A DNA stretch of 55,325 bases from Acidobacteriota bacterium (GTDB lineage: Bacteria; Acidobacteriota; UBA6911; RPQK01; JACQSY01), in NCBI GenBank assembly GCA_016211085.1, contig JACQSY010000131.1, forward strand, positions 1-55,325. The letters are read 5' to 3'. Positions 27,595-36,613 of the stretch are shown here, piece by piece. The stretch's first letter is position 1, and every line of letters begins with the position of its first letter. The notes beneath the pieces were generated by a model, which saw only the letters and a list, made by a program, of their open reading frames with translations, was not told where the DNA came from and made no database searches. The position numbers and the translations under genes were made by a program.

Positions 27595-27647
27595 GGATAC
27601 CTCCTCATTTTACTTGAAGACATGCCCGTAAACAGGTAACATAAATT

Positions 27648-27665
27648 TTAGAACGATTGTTCGAA
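27648..27665. promoter_or_regulatory. Inverted repeat in the divergent ech / boxB-like promoter region
   Basis: TTAGAAC (27648-27654) and GTTCGAA (27659-27665) pair at 6 of 7 positions around GATT. The site lies midway between two divergent operons and could bind a dimeric regulator. The core GAAC...GTTC also occurs in the repeat at the tetR start (7875-7913), but with different spacing. Confidence 0.35.
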
Positions 27666-27712
27666 ACAAAGCAATAGCCGAAAAAAGCCAAGGGTTTTCC
27701 CTGGAGAGAATT

Positions 27713-28822
27713 ATGGATAAACAATCGACTTTCGATGATTGGATTGAGTTGTTCAGGGCATGGCAAAAGAATCTTGGCCTGAACCAGAAGGAAATCGAGA
27801 AATATCAGTTTGAAACAAAGTACGACCAGATACCCCAGTCCGAAATCGAATTTGGACATTATCGGGGTGAGCGCAAGTGGGAAAAGATCCTGCACGTGCC
27901 GGACCAGCGAATACGCGATGCCCTGCTCCACCTGATCATTTATCAAGGTGACACCGAATTCGCTTCGGTCGAGCAGCAGCGCAACCTACTCAACACGGCT
28001 CCCTCGGATTACGATTTTCTTGGACTTATGAGGGTCATGTGTGAGGAGATGCGCCACGGCTGGCAGATGAGCACCCTGCTCATTGATCATTTTGGACAGA
28101 CCGGCAAGACGGAAGCTCAAAAAATGCTGCAGCGCTGCGCGGACCAACAACAACGTTTGTTAGGATCTTTTAATCAACCGGTCAACCACTGGATCGACTT
28201 TTTCACCTACGCTGAATTTATTGACCGCGACGGAAAATTTCAGCTGACCATGCTCAGTACCTCTGCTTTTGCACCACTGGCGCGCAGCATGCCTCCTATG
28301 TTGAGAGAGGAGTATTACCATCTTCTGACGGGCAACACAGGTTTGATGCGTACCCTGAAAGCCGGGCGAGTACCCGTGGAGATCATCCAAAAATATTTCA
28401 ACAAATGGATTCCCACCGCCTATGACCTGTTTGGCACCGATTATTCCTCCATGGCCCGATGGAGCTACGTATGGGGTGTGAAAGGACGGTTCGACGAGCG
28501 CGAGAACAGCCAGGAACCTGACCTGGATAATCTGAACGAGCATAATCGAAAGCTTTACGTGAAAGAGATCCAGACCTACATTGAAGCGATGAACAAGATA
28601 AGGCCGGAAGGGAGCCCAGAACTCTATGTGCCTTCGACTTGTTTCAACCGAAGCATTGGCGAGTTTGCCGGAAAGTCGTATGACCCTCACGGAAACTTGC
28701 TTACCCAGGAAGAATACGATCTGAACCAAGACGAATTTCTGCCCAGTGAAAAGGATCTGGAAGTTCTCCGCGGCATCTTCAAGAACCAGGACTGGATTAT
28801 TCAAGTAAAGAGCGGAGCATGA
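27713..28822 (+). CDS. BoxB-like diiron aryl-CoA epoxidase, short form
   Basis: The protein has 369 residues and starts after GGAGAG. It resembles benzoyl-CoA 2,3-epoxidase BoxB in several blocks: QGDTEFASVEQQRNLL (78-93), CEEMRHGW (110-117), a DRDGKFQL block (171-178), REEYYHLLTGNTGL (198-211) and the C-terminal FNRSIG...LP(S/T)E region. Candidate iron ligands are E82 or E87, E112 and H115, D171 or D173, and E200 and H203; the two ExxH motifs are 88 residues apart, close to BoxB. BoxB proteins are about 470 residues; this one lacks the N-terminal 60 or so and part of the C-terminus. The expected reaction is O2-dependent epoxidation of a CoA-bound aromatic ring. It overlaps the ferredoxin gene by ATGA. 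No boxA or boxC is nearby. Confidence 0.8.
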   Translation: MDKQSTFDDWIELFRAWQKNLGLNQKEIEKYQFETKYDQIPQSEIEFGHYRGERKWEKILHVPDQRIRDALLHLIIYQGDTEFASVEQQRNLLNTAPSDYDFLGLMRVMCEEMRHGWQMSTLLIDHFGQTGKTEAQKMLQRCADQQQRLLGSFNQPVNHWIDFFTYAEFIDRDGKFQLTMLSTSAFAPLARSMPPMLREEYYHLLTGNTGLMRTLKAGRVPVEIIQKYFNKWIPTAYDLFGTDYSSMARWSYVWGVKGRFDERENSQEPDLDNLNEHNRKLYVKEIQTYIEAMNKIRPEGSPELYVPSTCFNRSIGEFAGKSYDPHGNLLTQEEYDLNQDEFLPSEKDLEVLRGIFKNQDWIIQVKSGA

Positions 28823-29157
28823 ATTTGGAGGATGGTACCCGCACTCTCATCCTGGTGTGTCAGAATGTGGACTGCAAATCGAAAGGCGCCGGTGAACTGA
28901 TGCGGCGTCTTGAGGAAGCCTTCAAGAACAGGCCGGAAGTGGAAGTGCGAAGTTACATGTGTTTTGGAACCTGTCAGCAGGCACCCAATGTAGTCCTTTA
29001 CCCACAGCGACACTGGTATTCCGAAGTAAAACTCTCCGACCTTTCCGACATCATCGAAGGGATCCAACAGGGAAAACCCGTAGAGAGGATTTGCAACAAG
29101 GTGGATTCCGGTGCGCGGGAGCTTATCTACGCGCTTCTTGACGCGGGTATCTATTGA
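28819..29157 (+). CDS. Thioredoxin-fold [2Fe-2S] ferredoxin (NuoE-like)
   Basis: The protein has 112 residues. Cysteines C14, C19, C48 and C52 and the following segment APNVVLYPQRHWYSEVKLSD are the hallmark of thioredoxin-like [2Fe-2S] ferredoxins related to NuoE. The gene overlaps the end of the BoxB-like gene by four bases, so the two are translationally coupled. It should carry single electrons between the NuoF-like flavoprotein encoded next and the diiron oxygenase. This partnership is inferred from gene order. Confidence 0.87.
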   Translation: MNLEDGTRTLILVCQNVDCKSKGAGELMRRLEEAFKNRPEVEVRSYMCFGTCQQAPNVVLYPQRHWYSEVKLSDLSDIIEGIQQGKPVERICNKVDSGARELIYALLDAGIY

Positions 29158-29240
29158 CCTTTTTCCTAGCGCGGATAGGGTACAGTTACCTCTTTTAGTC
29201 CAATGCTCCTGCCTGCTGTTGGATCGTTTGCAAGGGTTTC

Positions 29241-30509
29241 ATGAACATACTTCTCCCCGAAAAAAGATCCAACCAGCGTGAAACGCTTCAGGAATGTATC
29301 GGCCGTGGAGGCTACCTGGCTTTTCGGTCAAGCTTCCAATCTGAACCTTCGCAACTGGTGGCGGCGGTGGTTGCCTCGGGCCTGCAAGGTCGGGGAGGCG
29401 CGGCATTTCCGGCGGGCCGCAAATGGCAGTTGTTGCGCGGATCTCCCTTCGAACGTTGCCTGGTGGTAAACGGCGGAGAAGATGAGCCTGGCAGTCGTAA
29501 GGACCGTTTCCTGATGGATTATTTTCCACACCTGGTACTGGAAGGCGCTCTTCTCTCGGCGCGTGCCATCTGTGCTTCTCAGGTATTTTTCTACATCAAT
29601 GAGAAGTTCGAGTGTTCACAGGGCAGTCTTAAACGGGCTCTCCAGGAGGCGGAGGACGAGCGCCTGATTGACCGCGCATCCTTGAGAATTGTAATTGTGA
29701 ATGCCCCGTCAGCATATGTAGCTGGAGAGGATACGGCGTTACTTGAAGTGCTTGAGGGCAAGCCACCCATACCGCGTAAGAAACCTCCCTACCCGGTGGA
29801 ATATGGATATGAGGGCCGCCCCACCCTCATTCATAATGTGGAAACGATCGCCAATATACCGTTTATCATTCGTGAGGGAGCGGAGTCGTACCGGCGCATT
29901 GGGACACCCGCGAGCCCAGGCACAATGCTCTTTTACCTGGATGAAGAATTTTCACGCCCGGGCATTTACGAACTTCCTTTTGGCACTCCGCTTCGTTTCC
30001 TGGTGGAGGATCTGGGAGGCGGTCTGAGCCACGGCCGGAGCTTCCGAGCCATCTTGCCGGGGGGACCCTCAACCGCTTTTTTGCCCGCTTCCGCTCTTTC
30101 GCTCAGGATGGAACATAAGGCCTTTCAGGAAAACGGCTCTTCGCTGGGTTGCGGAAATCTCCGGCTGATCCCGTCCGACGCGTGTATGGTCAAGGTCACA
30201 CTGGAGATTGCGGAGTTTTTCGCCCGGGAGTCCTGCGGAAAGTGTCCACAATGCCGAATGGAAACGAACACTTTCGCCGTCGCTTTGCGAAAAATTCTTT
30301 CGGGAGCGGCCAACCTGGGAATTTTGGAACAAATAGAACGGCTGGCGGCTTTCAGTCGCGGCAAGGGGGACTGCAGCTTGATCCATATGGCCGCAGCACC
30401 GGTCTTGAGCGCGCTAAAGCTGTTCAAAACGGACTTCGAATGCCATTTGAACTCGGGGACCTGTGAAAGATGTGCGAGGCACGATCGCGTGACAACAGCG
30501 GGCAACTGA
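29241..30509 (+). CDS. NuoF-like NADH-oxidising FMN/[4Fe-4S] flavoprotein
   Basis: The protein has 422 residues. The FMN and NADH site of complex I 51-kDa subunits is intact: GLQGRGGAAFPAGRKW (47-62), NGGEDEPGSRKDR (77-89), GEDTALLEVLEGKPP and NVETIANIPFII. The N3-type [4Fe-4S] ligands are C332, C335 and C338 (ESCGKCPQC) and C378, with the usual gap of 40. It is about the length of NuoF and has no NuoG partner. Placed 83 bases after the ferredoxin gene, it would oxidise NADH and reduce the ferredoxin, serving the BoxB-like oxygenase in place of BoxA. Relatives include BamH and HoxF. Confidence 0.88.
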   Translation: MNILLPEKRSNQRETLQECIGRGGYLAFRSSFQSEPSQLVAAVVASGLQGRGGAAFPAGRKWQLLRGSPFERCLVVNGGEDEPGSRKDRFLMDYFPHLVLEGALLSARAICASQVFFYINEKFECSQGSLKRALQEAEDERLIDRASLRIVIVNAPSAYVAGEDTALLEVLEGKPPIPRKKPPYPVEYGYEGRPTLIHNVETIANIPFIIREGAESYRRIGTPASPGTMLFYLDEEFSRPGIYELPFGTPLRFLVEDLGGGLSHGRSFRAILPGGPSTAFLPASALSLRMEHKAFQENGSSLGCGNLRLIPSDACMVKVTLEIAEFFARESCGKCPQCRMETNTFAVALRKILSGAANLGILEQIERLAAFSRGKGDCSLIHMAAAPVLSALKLFKTDFECHLNSGTCERCARHDRVTTAGN

Positions 30510-30579
30510 CCGCGGCCTGGTACAACTCACGCTGCTCTGAAGAATTAAAAGCGAAGCAATACACTTTTCCCCAATGCCG

Positions 30580-30601
30580 GCCCGGTAAATGACCGGCTTT
30601 T
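30580..30601 (+). terminator. Terminator-like hairpin after the NuoF-like gene
   Basis: GCCCGGT (30580-30586) pairs with ACCGGC (30592-30597) with one bulged C around an AAATG loop, and TTTT follows. It may partly separate the PaaG-like gene from the epoxidase operon, or allow graded readthrough. Confidence 0.5.
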
Positions 30602-30635
30602 ACGAGGTCAGGGAAAACCAACAACTGGGGGATCC

Positions 30636-31421
30636 ATGCTCTACAAAAAAATTCTGCATGAACAAGAGGGGTTTATTGCACGTCTGGTCTTGAACCGGCC
30701 GGAGACGCTGAATGCGATGGACCTGGAAATGCAGGAGGAGTTGTTGCGCGCACTGCTGGCCATCTCAAAGGATCCAGCTATTCGGGTTATTGTCTTGAAA
30801 GGCGCCGGTCGAGCCTTCAGTTCCGGGGGCGACATCCAGGCAATGAAAGAATCACTCGGAGCAGACATTTATCAGATTATGAAAGACTGGATTCAGCGGA
30901 TGCATCTACTGGAAATGCAGATTCGCACCATCCGCAAGCCAGTAATTGCCAGCGTTCATGGTATCGCCAGCGGAAGCGCTTTCAATCTTGCGCTCTCCTG
31001 TGACCTGGTGATTGCCGCAGAAGATGTCCGATTCGCTCAATCCTTCGTTTCGCTGGGACTCACTTCCGACGGCACTTATTTCCTCACCAGGGTGGTAGGA
31101 ACCTTAAAAGCCGCTGAATTGATGTTCTTAGGTGAAGAGATCCATGCGGCAGAAGCGCGGCAGCTGGGCATTGTCAATCGCGTGGTGCCGCTCCAGGAAC
31201 TGGAGTCGGAAACCAGACGGCTGGCCATGCGGCTGGGAAGCGGTCCGACCGAAGCATTGGGAAGAATCAAGTCGCTGATCAACAAGAGCTTTTTTCAAAC
31301 GCTCGACAAACATCTTCAGGAAGAATCGGAGCTGATTGCGGAGACGGCGCGAACCCGGGATTTTCAGGAAGGCGTCATGGCTTTTCTGGAAAAACGAGCT
31401 CCCCAATTCAAGGGAGAGTAA
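30636..31421 (+). CDS. PaaG-like epoxide-to-oxepin CoA isomerase (crotonase fold)
   Basis: The protein has 261 residues. The crotonase fold is clear (FSSGGDIQAM oxyanion hole, HGIASGSAFNLALSCD). Both hydratase glutamates are missing: the first is N117, as in PaaG, and the catalytic Asp expected for PaaG is D145 in GLTSDGTYFL. In the phenylacetate pathway PaaG uses this Asp to isomerise ring-1,2-epoxyphenylacetyl-CoA to oxepin-CoA. Lying directly behind the BoxB-like operon, this protein may isomerise the aryl-CoA epoxide. Dienoyl-CoA isomerase activity is a known alternative for such sequences. Confidence 0.82.
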   Translation: MLYKKILHEQEGFIARLVLNRPETLNAMDLEMQEELLRALLAISKDPAIRVIVLKGAGRAFSSGGDIQAMKESLGADIYQIMKDWIQRMHLLEMQIRTIRKPVIASVHGIASGSAFNLALSCDLVIAAEDVRFAQSFVSLGLTSDGTYFLTRVVGTLKAAELMFLGEEIHAAEARQLGIVNRVVPLQELESETRRLAMRLGSGPTEALGRIKSLINKSFFQTLDKHLQEESELIAETARTRDFQEGVMAFLEKRAPQFKGE

Positions 31422-31447
31422 CCGCGACTCGCCGGCAATAAAACGAA

Positions 31448-32191
31448 TCAAAGGGCCGTCAGGACGACCATCACCAGAATACCGGCGGTAAAAAAAAGCA
31501 GTTGAAGCAGCGAGCCCCGAACGTCCTTTTCCTTATGCATCTGCGGAATGAGATCGGCTCCGGCAATGTAAATAAACCCTCCTGCTGCAAAAGGCACTAA
31601 AAAGGTCCTTACATCTTGCGCAACGTCCACCAAGAGAATGGTGAGCAAGGTTCCCAGCATGGCGATCGCCGCAGTGGCAAAATTGTAGAGCAACGCCCTT
31701 TTTCGAGTAAATCCCCCGTGAACCAGGACGCCAAAGTCTCCCATCTCCTGAGGGATTTCGTGCAGAAGCACTGCCACGGTGGTGGCAATACCCACGCGAA
31801 CGCTCAGTAGGTAAGCTGCGCCAATCACCACGCCGTCAATAAAGTTGTGTGCGGCGTCCCCCAGCAAGTTCATGTAGGCAAAGGATTCAGGCTGGCTGTG
31901 GGTTGGAGAGTGGACATGGCGCCAATGAATGATCTTTTCCACAAAAAATGAAGCGGCAATCCCCGACAAAGTAAAAAGAGAAACCGCCAGAGTAAATCCA
32001 TTCTCAGCAACCGTTTCAGGCAGCAGGTGAATAAATGCGTCTCCAAAAAGACTCCCTGAACTAAAACTGACCAGCAACACCACCATATAGCTCAGGGCCC
32101 GCGGCTGGAGAAAGAAGAAAAGAATTCCGACGAGTGAAAACAGACTGACCAGACAGACGCTGCCCAGTGCATAAATTGCTTCAGTGGTCAT
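31448..32191 (-). CDS. ZIP-family divalent metal transporter
   Basis: The protein has 247 residues from the ATG at 32191; a TTG at 32254 would add 21 residues and neither has a clear ribosome binding site. Seven to eight membrane segments are visible. Signature motifs are HLLPE (54-58), HNFIDG (115-120) and HEIPQE (144-149), which line the zinc path in ZIP proteins. A His-rich loop HWRHVHSPTH lies at 89-98. It should import Zn2+ or Fe2+ across the inner membrane. It is convergent with the PaaG-like gene, with no functional link apparent. Confidence 0.88.
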   Translation of the reverse strand: MTTEAIYALGSVCLVSLFSLVGILFFFLQPRALSYMVVLLVSFSSGSLFGDAFIHLLPETVAENGFTLAVSLFTLSGIAASFFVEKIIHWRHVHSPTHSQPESFAYMNLLGDAAHNFIDGVVIGAAYLLSVRVGIATTVAVLLHEIPQEMGDFGVLVHGGFTRKRALLYNFATAAIAMLGTLLTILLVDVAQDVRTFLVPFAAGGFIYIAGADLIPQMHKEKDVRGSLLQLLFFTAGILVMVVLTAL

Positions 32192-32266
32192 AACGAAGTG
32201 CGGAGGGCCTAATCCCAGTTGTTCTGAGACATTCCTAATTGGCTGAGTGTACAAAGCAGAGAAAAA

Positions 32267-33724
32267 TCAGGGTTCAATTTCCGGAGTGATCTCACGCCAG
32301 GAAAGCAATTTCAAAGGAAGCAGCGAAAGCGCCATTCGCACGCTGGCAGACTTGTAATAAATGTCGGTGCTACCCGCCACGGTAAATTTCGGAATGCCAA
32401 AGACGTACTGACCTGGCAAGACCTCGACGTAATTTACCGCAAAGGCCGCTCCGAACAGCGTCCCTGAACCGTACTGAATCAAGCCCTCTCCCAACGCCAG
32501 TACCAGTCCTTCGTAGGTGAAATCTCCCTGGCAATTGAGCTCTCCTGTCACCACCAGCAATCCATATCCGGAACCGCTGCCGCCAATATAAAGGTCGCCG
32601 TAAACCACGGTGACTTTCGGGTTAGAATCCGTGCCCAGTTGAATATTTTGCCCGCTCAGCGACGTGTTCCCATCGTAACGGGCATCTGCCACCGAACCTA
32701 CTTTGCGGGCAAAGTTGGCAACGAAGTTGACGTCGAAAATGTTCTGGGCATCAGGATCTGTATTGCTGCGAATTTCCACGGTGACGTCCTTCAAGCTGGG
32801 CGTGGTGCCGAAATTTCCAGCTTCGCCCACAATGCGATCTTTTTGGCTCTCGCTCAAAGTAGTATTTATCTCAGTTGCTGATACCAGCGCGTCCCCTGTG
32901 AGTTCGCTGTCGAACACAACAGAAAGAGCCGGCTCGGCCGTCAAGCCGGAATGAGAATGATTTCCAAGAATCGTCTGGTTGGACATACCACTATGGTCGT
33001 ATCCATCCAAATTGAAGGCGCTGCCGTTGAAGAAGTTGGAGGGATTGTTCTGCGCCGGAAGAGCCGCGACTCCGTAAATGGTAAAGGGAGACTTGAACAG
33101 CAAGGACCGGTCGTGCCGGACCAGACCTTCAATCACGGCGATCGAGTTCTTGATCGTGCCGCCATAGCTGGCGGCTTCGGCCGGGGCATTAGGCATCACC
33201 CCTACAACCCTTAGGTAAACCGTGTCGTCTACATCCACGTTCGGATCATCCGAGAGACCCAGTGGAGCTTCATCGTCATTGTCGGTGATCTTCGCGAAGT
33301 AGCGGCCACCATTCAGGCCGGTTCCCGTCAGCGGCGTGAGCAAACCATTTACGTTCCGACTGGCGATGGCGCTGGGAAGAGAGGAAAAATTGACGTTTCT
33401 GGCTTCAAAAACAAAAATGGGGTTGCGATAAGCGCCGGATCCTGAAGCCGGCAGTGTATAAGTAATATATTGAGGAACGGATTCGGAGGTCGAAAGCAGG
33501 GTCGTAAAGTCCTTGTTTTCCAGAGAAGCTTTGGTGATCTGAAAGCCCGCATCTGCAATATCGAAAGCTTTGGCGTGGGTTTCAAACTGATTGGCCATGG
33601 TGAATTCGACCATGGTGTTGAGGGTCATGCTGAGCCCCAGCACACTTAACAGCAGGACGGCGCAAAGGACAAGCATCAATGCAATGCCGCGCTCGCGGGC
33701 ATTCTCCGTCCCCATTGTAAACAC
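32267..33724 (-). CDS. PilX-like type IV pilus-associated protein
   Basis: The protein has 485 residues. The GTG at 33724 lies 5 bases after GGGAGG and is preferred over ATG 33715. A short basic N-terminus (ENARERGIALMLVLCAVLLL) leads into one membrane helix (about 14-36), as in PilX/GspK-type minor pilins that keep an uncut or prepilin-like anchor. The rest is beta-rich, with no enzymatic motif: repeated D/N-rich loops such as ITDNDDEAPLGL and DPNVDVDD. No other pilus gene is near. It is probably a pilus or secretion tip component; acidobacterial genomes often carry such solitary genes. Confidence 0.65.
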   Translation of the reverse strand: MFTMGTENARERGIALMLVLCAVLLLSVLGLSMTLNTMVEFTMANQFETHAKAFDIADAGFQITKASLENKDFTTLLSTSESVPQYITYTLPASGSGAYRNPIFVFEARNVNFSSLPSAIASRNVNGLLTPLTGTGLNGGRYFAKITDNDDEAPLGLSDDPNVDVDDTVYLRVVGVMPNAPAEAASYGGTIKNSIAVIEGLVRHDRSLLFKSPFTIYGVAALPAQNNPSNFFNGSAFNLDGYDHSGMSNQTILGNHSHSGLTAEPALSVVFDSELTGDALVSATEINTTLSESQKDRIVGEAGNFGTTPSLKDVTVEIRSNTDPDAQNIFDVNFVANFARKVGSVADARYDGNTSLSGQNIQLGTDSNPKVTVVYGDLYIGGSGSGYGLLVVTGELNCQGDFTYEGLVLALGEGLIQYGSGTLFGAAFAVNYVEVLPGQYVFGIPKFTVAGSTDIYYKSASVRMALSLLPLKLLSWREITPEIEP

Positions 33725-33799
33725 GATTTCCTCCCGCCCCCATTCTAACAGAAGGTCAGAGAACCAACCAAACAGTCGGGGAGGACCGGCCAACAATCC

Positions 33800-34501
33800 A
33801 TGAAGCTTGATCGCAACAAAGAATTGGAGGCCCTGCAATGCCGGATCATGGAATCCAGGTTATGCCCCCGTCTGGTGGAGCACCGGGAAAAGGTGGCTCG
33901 AGAAAAGAAACGAGTATATCGCGACTGGGAATATTGGGGAAAGCCGGTGCCCTCGTTTGGAGGCATAGAGGCCAGGCTGCTGATCATTGGACTTGCCCCC
34001 GCTGCTCACGGCGGCAACCGGACGGGACGAATCTTCACCGGCGACCGAAGCGGTGATTTTCTTTTTGCCGCGTTGTATCGATCCGGATTTTGCAACCAAC
34101 CCACTAGTATCTCGCGTGATGATGGGCTTGAACTTTATGACGCGTACATTACCGCCGCCATTCACTGCGTACCCCCCGATAACCGGCCCTTGAGAGCAGA
34201 ATTGGAAAACTGCAGGGGGTATTTGCGAGAGGAACTCAGGCTCCTAACACGGGTGCGCGTGGTGGTCCCACTAGGTTCGATGGCCTGGGGAGCCTATTTG
34301 AAAGCGTGCCGCGAATTGGGAAAGCAGCTCCCGCATCCGCTTCCCAAGTTTGGACATGGTCGTGAATATTTGCTTGAATCTGGAGTGGCGCTGCTCGGCT
34401 CCTACCACCCGAGTCAGCAGAACACCCAGACAGGGCGGCTCACGGCGTCTATGCTGGACGCCGTTTTCAAGCGGGCTCGACACCTCATAAACACTCGATG
34501 A
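33800..34501 (+). CDS. Uracil-DNA glycosylase, family 5 (UDGb)
   Basis: The protein has 233 residues. Motif 1 is GLAPAAHGGNRTGRIFTGDR, with SG and LF following, and motif 2 is SYHPSQQNTQTGRL; both are diagnostic of family 5 enzymes. Four cysteines (C14, C21 or so, C107, C129 region) may hold the [4Fe-4S] cluster common in this family. It removes uracil and some deaminated purines from DNA. It overlaps the nucleoside hydrolase gene by ATGA at 34498-34501. Confidence 0.9.
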   Translation: MKLDRNKELEALQCRIMESRLCPRLVEHREKVAREKKRVYRDWEYWGKPVPSFGGIEARLLIIGLAPAAHGGNRTGRIFTGDRSGDFLFAALYRSGFCNQPTSISRDDGLELYDAYITAAIHCVPPDNRPLRAELENCRGYLREELRLLTRVRVVVPLGSMAWGAYLKACRELGKQLPHPLPKFGHGREYLLESGVALLGSYHPSQQNTQTGRLTASMLDAVFKRARHLINTR

Positions 34502-35382
34502 AACAACCGGAGACACCTTTGCCCATGGTCATCGACACTGACGTGGGCGACAGTCCGGACGACGCTTTTGCGCTGGCATTTGCGGCGCGTTGTCCCGAAA
34601 TCCGGCTGCTGGGGGTCACCACCGTTTGTGGTGAGACCCACCGCCGTGCTCAGCTGGCCCAAAGTATCCTTCAGCGTGCCGGGAGCAGTGCGCCCGTTCT
34701 GGCAGGGCCGTTGAACTATCCCCCGGCCCGACGTGAAGGAAAACAGTTCGTATTGCTGGATGCAAAGACGGGACCCCCAGGCGATTTCGGAAATGCGGTT
34801 GATTTCCTGGTCGAGTCCGCCCTTGTTCACCAGGGCCGGTTGGTTATCGCCGCTTTGGGACCTTTAACAAATTTGGCCTCGGCGCTCCTTATGTATGAGC
34901 AGTTTGCTCACATCGTGAAACGTGTCATTTTCATGGGAGGAATGCTGATCTCGAGCGACGAGGAACCCAATGCTGGTGAGCCTGCGGAATACAATGTCTC
35001 GTCAGACGCCGTTGCAGCCCGGCACGTCCTTTCCAGCTCTTTACAGAAAATGATGGTTCCCCTCAATGCCACACTGCAGCTGGACCTTCCTGAAGGTTTC
35101 CGCAGGTCGCTTCGAGAATCCTCTGATCCGCTTCACCAGCACCTCAGTGCTTTGACCGCCTTCTTTCCAGGACGTGTTTTCCTACACGACGTCCTGGCGA
35201 TCGCGGTTTCATTCAGGCCGCATTTGATAGCCGCCTCGTCACTTTGCGTCTCGATCAATCCGCACGGATTCACGGTTGTTGATCCCTTCGGAAAGGGAAA
35301 TCTGGAGGCGGCTTTGTGGGTAAATCGGAAAGAGTTTTTTTCTCTGCTGGCGTCGCGCCTGGGAATGGCGTTCCCTTATTGA
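34498..35382 (+). CDS. Inosine-uridine-preferring nucleoside hydrolase
   Basis: The protein has 294 residues. The Ca2+-binding Asp cluster lies in [16 protein letters not shown] (11-26), the longer form of the family motif, with further family blocks at ALGPLTNLA and FMGGM. It cleaves N-glycosidic bonds of ribonucleosides for salvage. It is coupled to the family 5 glycosylase gene by a 4-base overlap, a pairing of two N-glycosidic bond enzymes. The end overlaps the convergent radical SAM gene by 7 bases. Confidence 0.87.
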   Translation: MKQPETPLPMVIDTDVGDSPDDAFALAFAARCPEIRLLGVTTVCGETHRRAQLAQSILQRAGSSAPVLAGPLNYPPARREGKQFVLLDAKTGPPGDFGNAVDFLVESALVHQGRLVIAALGPLTNLASALLMYEQFAHIVKRVIFMGGMLISSDEEPNAGEPAEYNVSSDAVAARHVLSSSLQKMMVPLNATLQLDLPEGFRRSLRESSDPLHQHLSALTAFFPGRVFLHDVLAIAVSFRPHLIAASSLCVSINPHGFTVVDPFGKGNLEAALWVNRKEFFSLLASRLGMAFPY

Positions 35383-36404
35383 ACCGGCTCTTTGCTGAGC
35401 TGTGGCTCCTCCCTGCGTTCACTGCGGCGTTGCGTCCTTCTTGTAAGCGCCAGCGTTTGGGGGCCCCGCCAGAAGTCAAACATGGAGACCTGATGTACGC
35501 AGGAAATAGTGCAGAATGGCGCGCACGGCTTCCGTGTAAAGTACTCGCGGCGGATGTCTTCCTGAGTATATTTTCCCAGGGGAATCCCGGGAAATCCGCG
35601 TTGCTGCGAGCAATAATGAACCAGCCCGTCCTCACAGATGTAAAGGTAGCGAGCGCCGGCACGACATCGCCATCGGTTCGGTTTCCCGTCCACCAGGTTC
35701 TTTTGAAAATAGTTGTTGATTTTGGGGTAACCTTTTTTCCCCAGCTTCTTAAGCTCGTTGAAAATCACTTTTTCTTCCGGGTTCAGCGGAATGAGGTGTC
35801 CTGTGCTGTTGTGGACAATGCCGACGGTGCACGTAAAACCAAGTTCCACGGCGCGCCTCCCCACTTTCAGCGCATCTTCAGGATTCTTGATCCCGGAACC
35901 GAGGACGGAATTTATGTTCACTTTGAAGTCAGCCAGCTCAGCAAGGTAGGTCAGTTTCTTATCCAGCACCTTCAGGCTCTTCATCGAGGTCTCATCCGGT
36001 TCTACATTGTCGATGCTGATCTGAAGATGATCGAGTCCGGCACGGTTGAGCGACTCGATCCTGACGCGTGACAACAGGTAGCCGTTGCTGATCAAACCGG
36101 CCAGCATCCCCCGGCGGCGAATACGTTCAATGATCTTTTCGAGCTCAGGATGAAGTAACGGTTCTCCACCGCTGATGGTCACTATCGAGGTTCCCAGGTC
36201 GGCCAACTGGTCAATGCGGGCGAGCATAACATCAGTAGGCACCGGGTTGGAAATGCTGTCATACTCGTTGCAATAGGAGCACGCCAGATTGCAGCGGCGT
36301 GTGGGAATGATGTGTGCCAGGATAGGGTGGCGTGTCGAAAGGACGCCTCTAACCAGCATTCGCCACTCCCGAACAGTGGTCCACATTCTACGGACCTTAC
36401 GCAT
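35376..36404 (-). CDS. Radical SAM protein with SPASM-like C-terminus
   Basis: The protein has 342 residues. The ATG at 36404 follows AGGGG at 5 bases; the longer frame to 36515 lacks this. The radical SAM cluster is C38, C42 and C45 ([10 protein letters not shown]), followed by the SAM motif [13 protein letters not shown]-terminal set of cysteines ([27 protein letters not shown]) looks like a SPASM or twitch domain binding extra Fe-S clusters. Such proteins modify peptides, or act on small carbon substrates. No precursor peptide gene was found nearby. The Arg/Glu-rich tail after residue 325 is low complexity. Confidence 0.8.
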   Translation of the reverse strand: MRKVRRMWTTVREWRMLVRGVLSTRHPILAHIIPTRRCNLACSYCNEYDSISNPVPTDVMLARIDQLADLGTSIVTISGGEPLLHPELEKIIERIRRRGMLAGLISNGYLLSRVRIESLNRAGLDHLQISIDNVEPDETSMKSLKVLDKKLTYLAELADFKVNINSVLGSGIKNPEDALKVGRRAVELGFTCTVGIVHNSTGHLIPLNPEEKVIFNELKKLGKKGYPKINNYFQKNLVDGKPNRWRCRAGARYLYICEDGLVHYCSQQRGFPGIPLGKYTQEDIRREYFTRKPCAPFCTISCVHQVSMFDFWRGPQTLALTRRTQRRSERREEPQLSKEPVQ

Positions 36405-36592
36405 TCTGACCCCTGAGTTCAATAGCCGGCGCAGGCGGAAAATCCTTGAACAAAGCCCCCTTCCTCCTCGCGGGGATGATAACAGCGGGCTCGGATTCCG
36501 GTCAACCGCGCTCAAGCCGCGCTGACCCGGACGGAAGGCCGAGAACCGGCACCCGACTGATTTACCGGTTCAGCCGTCTCAGGGCCTTTGCA

Positions 36593-36601
36593 TGCTATAA
36601 T
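36593..36601 (+). promoter_or_regulatory. Extended -10 promoter of aguB
   Basis: TGCTATAAT is a perfect extended -10 element. The likely transcript start is near 36608, about 6 bases before the ATG at 36614, and no Shine-Dalgarno sequence is present. The -35 is poor, as expected for an extended -10 promoter. Confidence 0.65.
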
Positions 36602-36613
36602 CTGGCTCCCCTC

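Noticed and set aside
29241..30509. Part of a complete respiratory complex I operon
   Set aside because: No other nuo genes are near; neighbours are the epoxidase-like gene, the ferredoxin and a PaaG-like isomerase.
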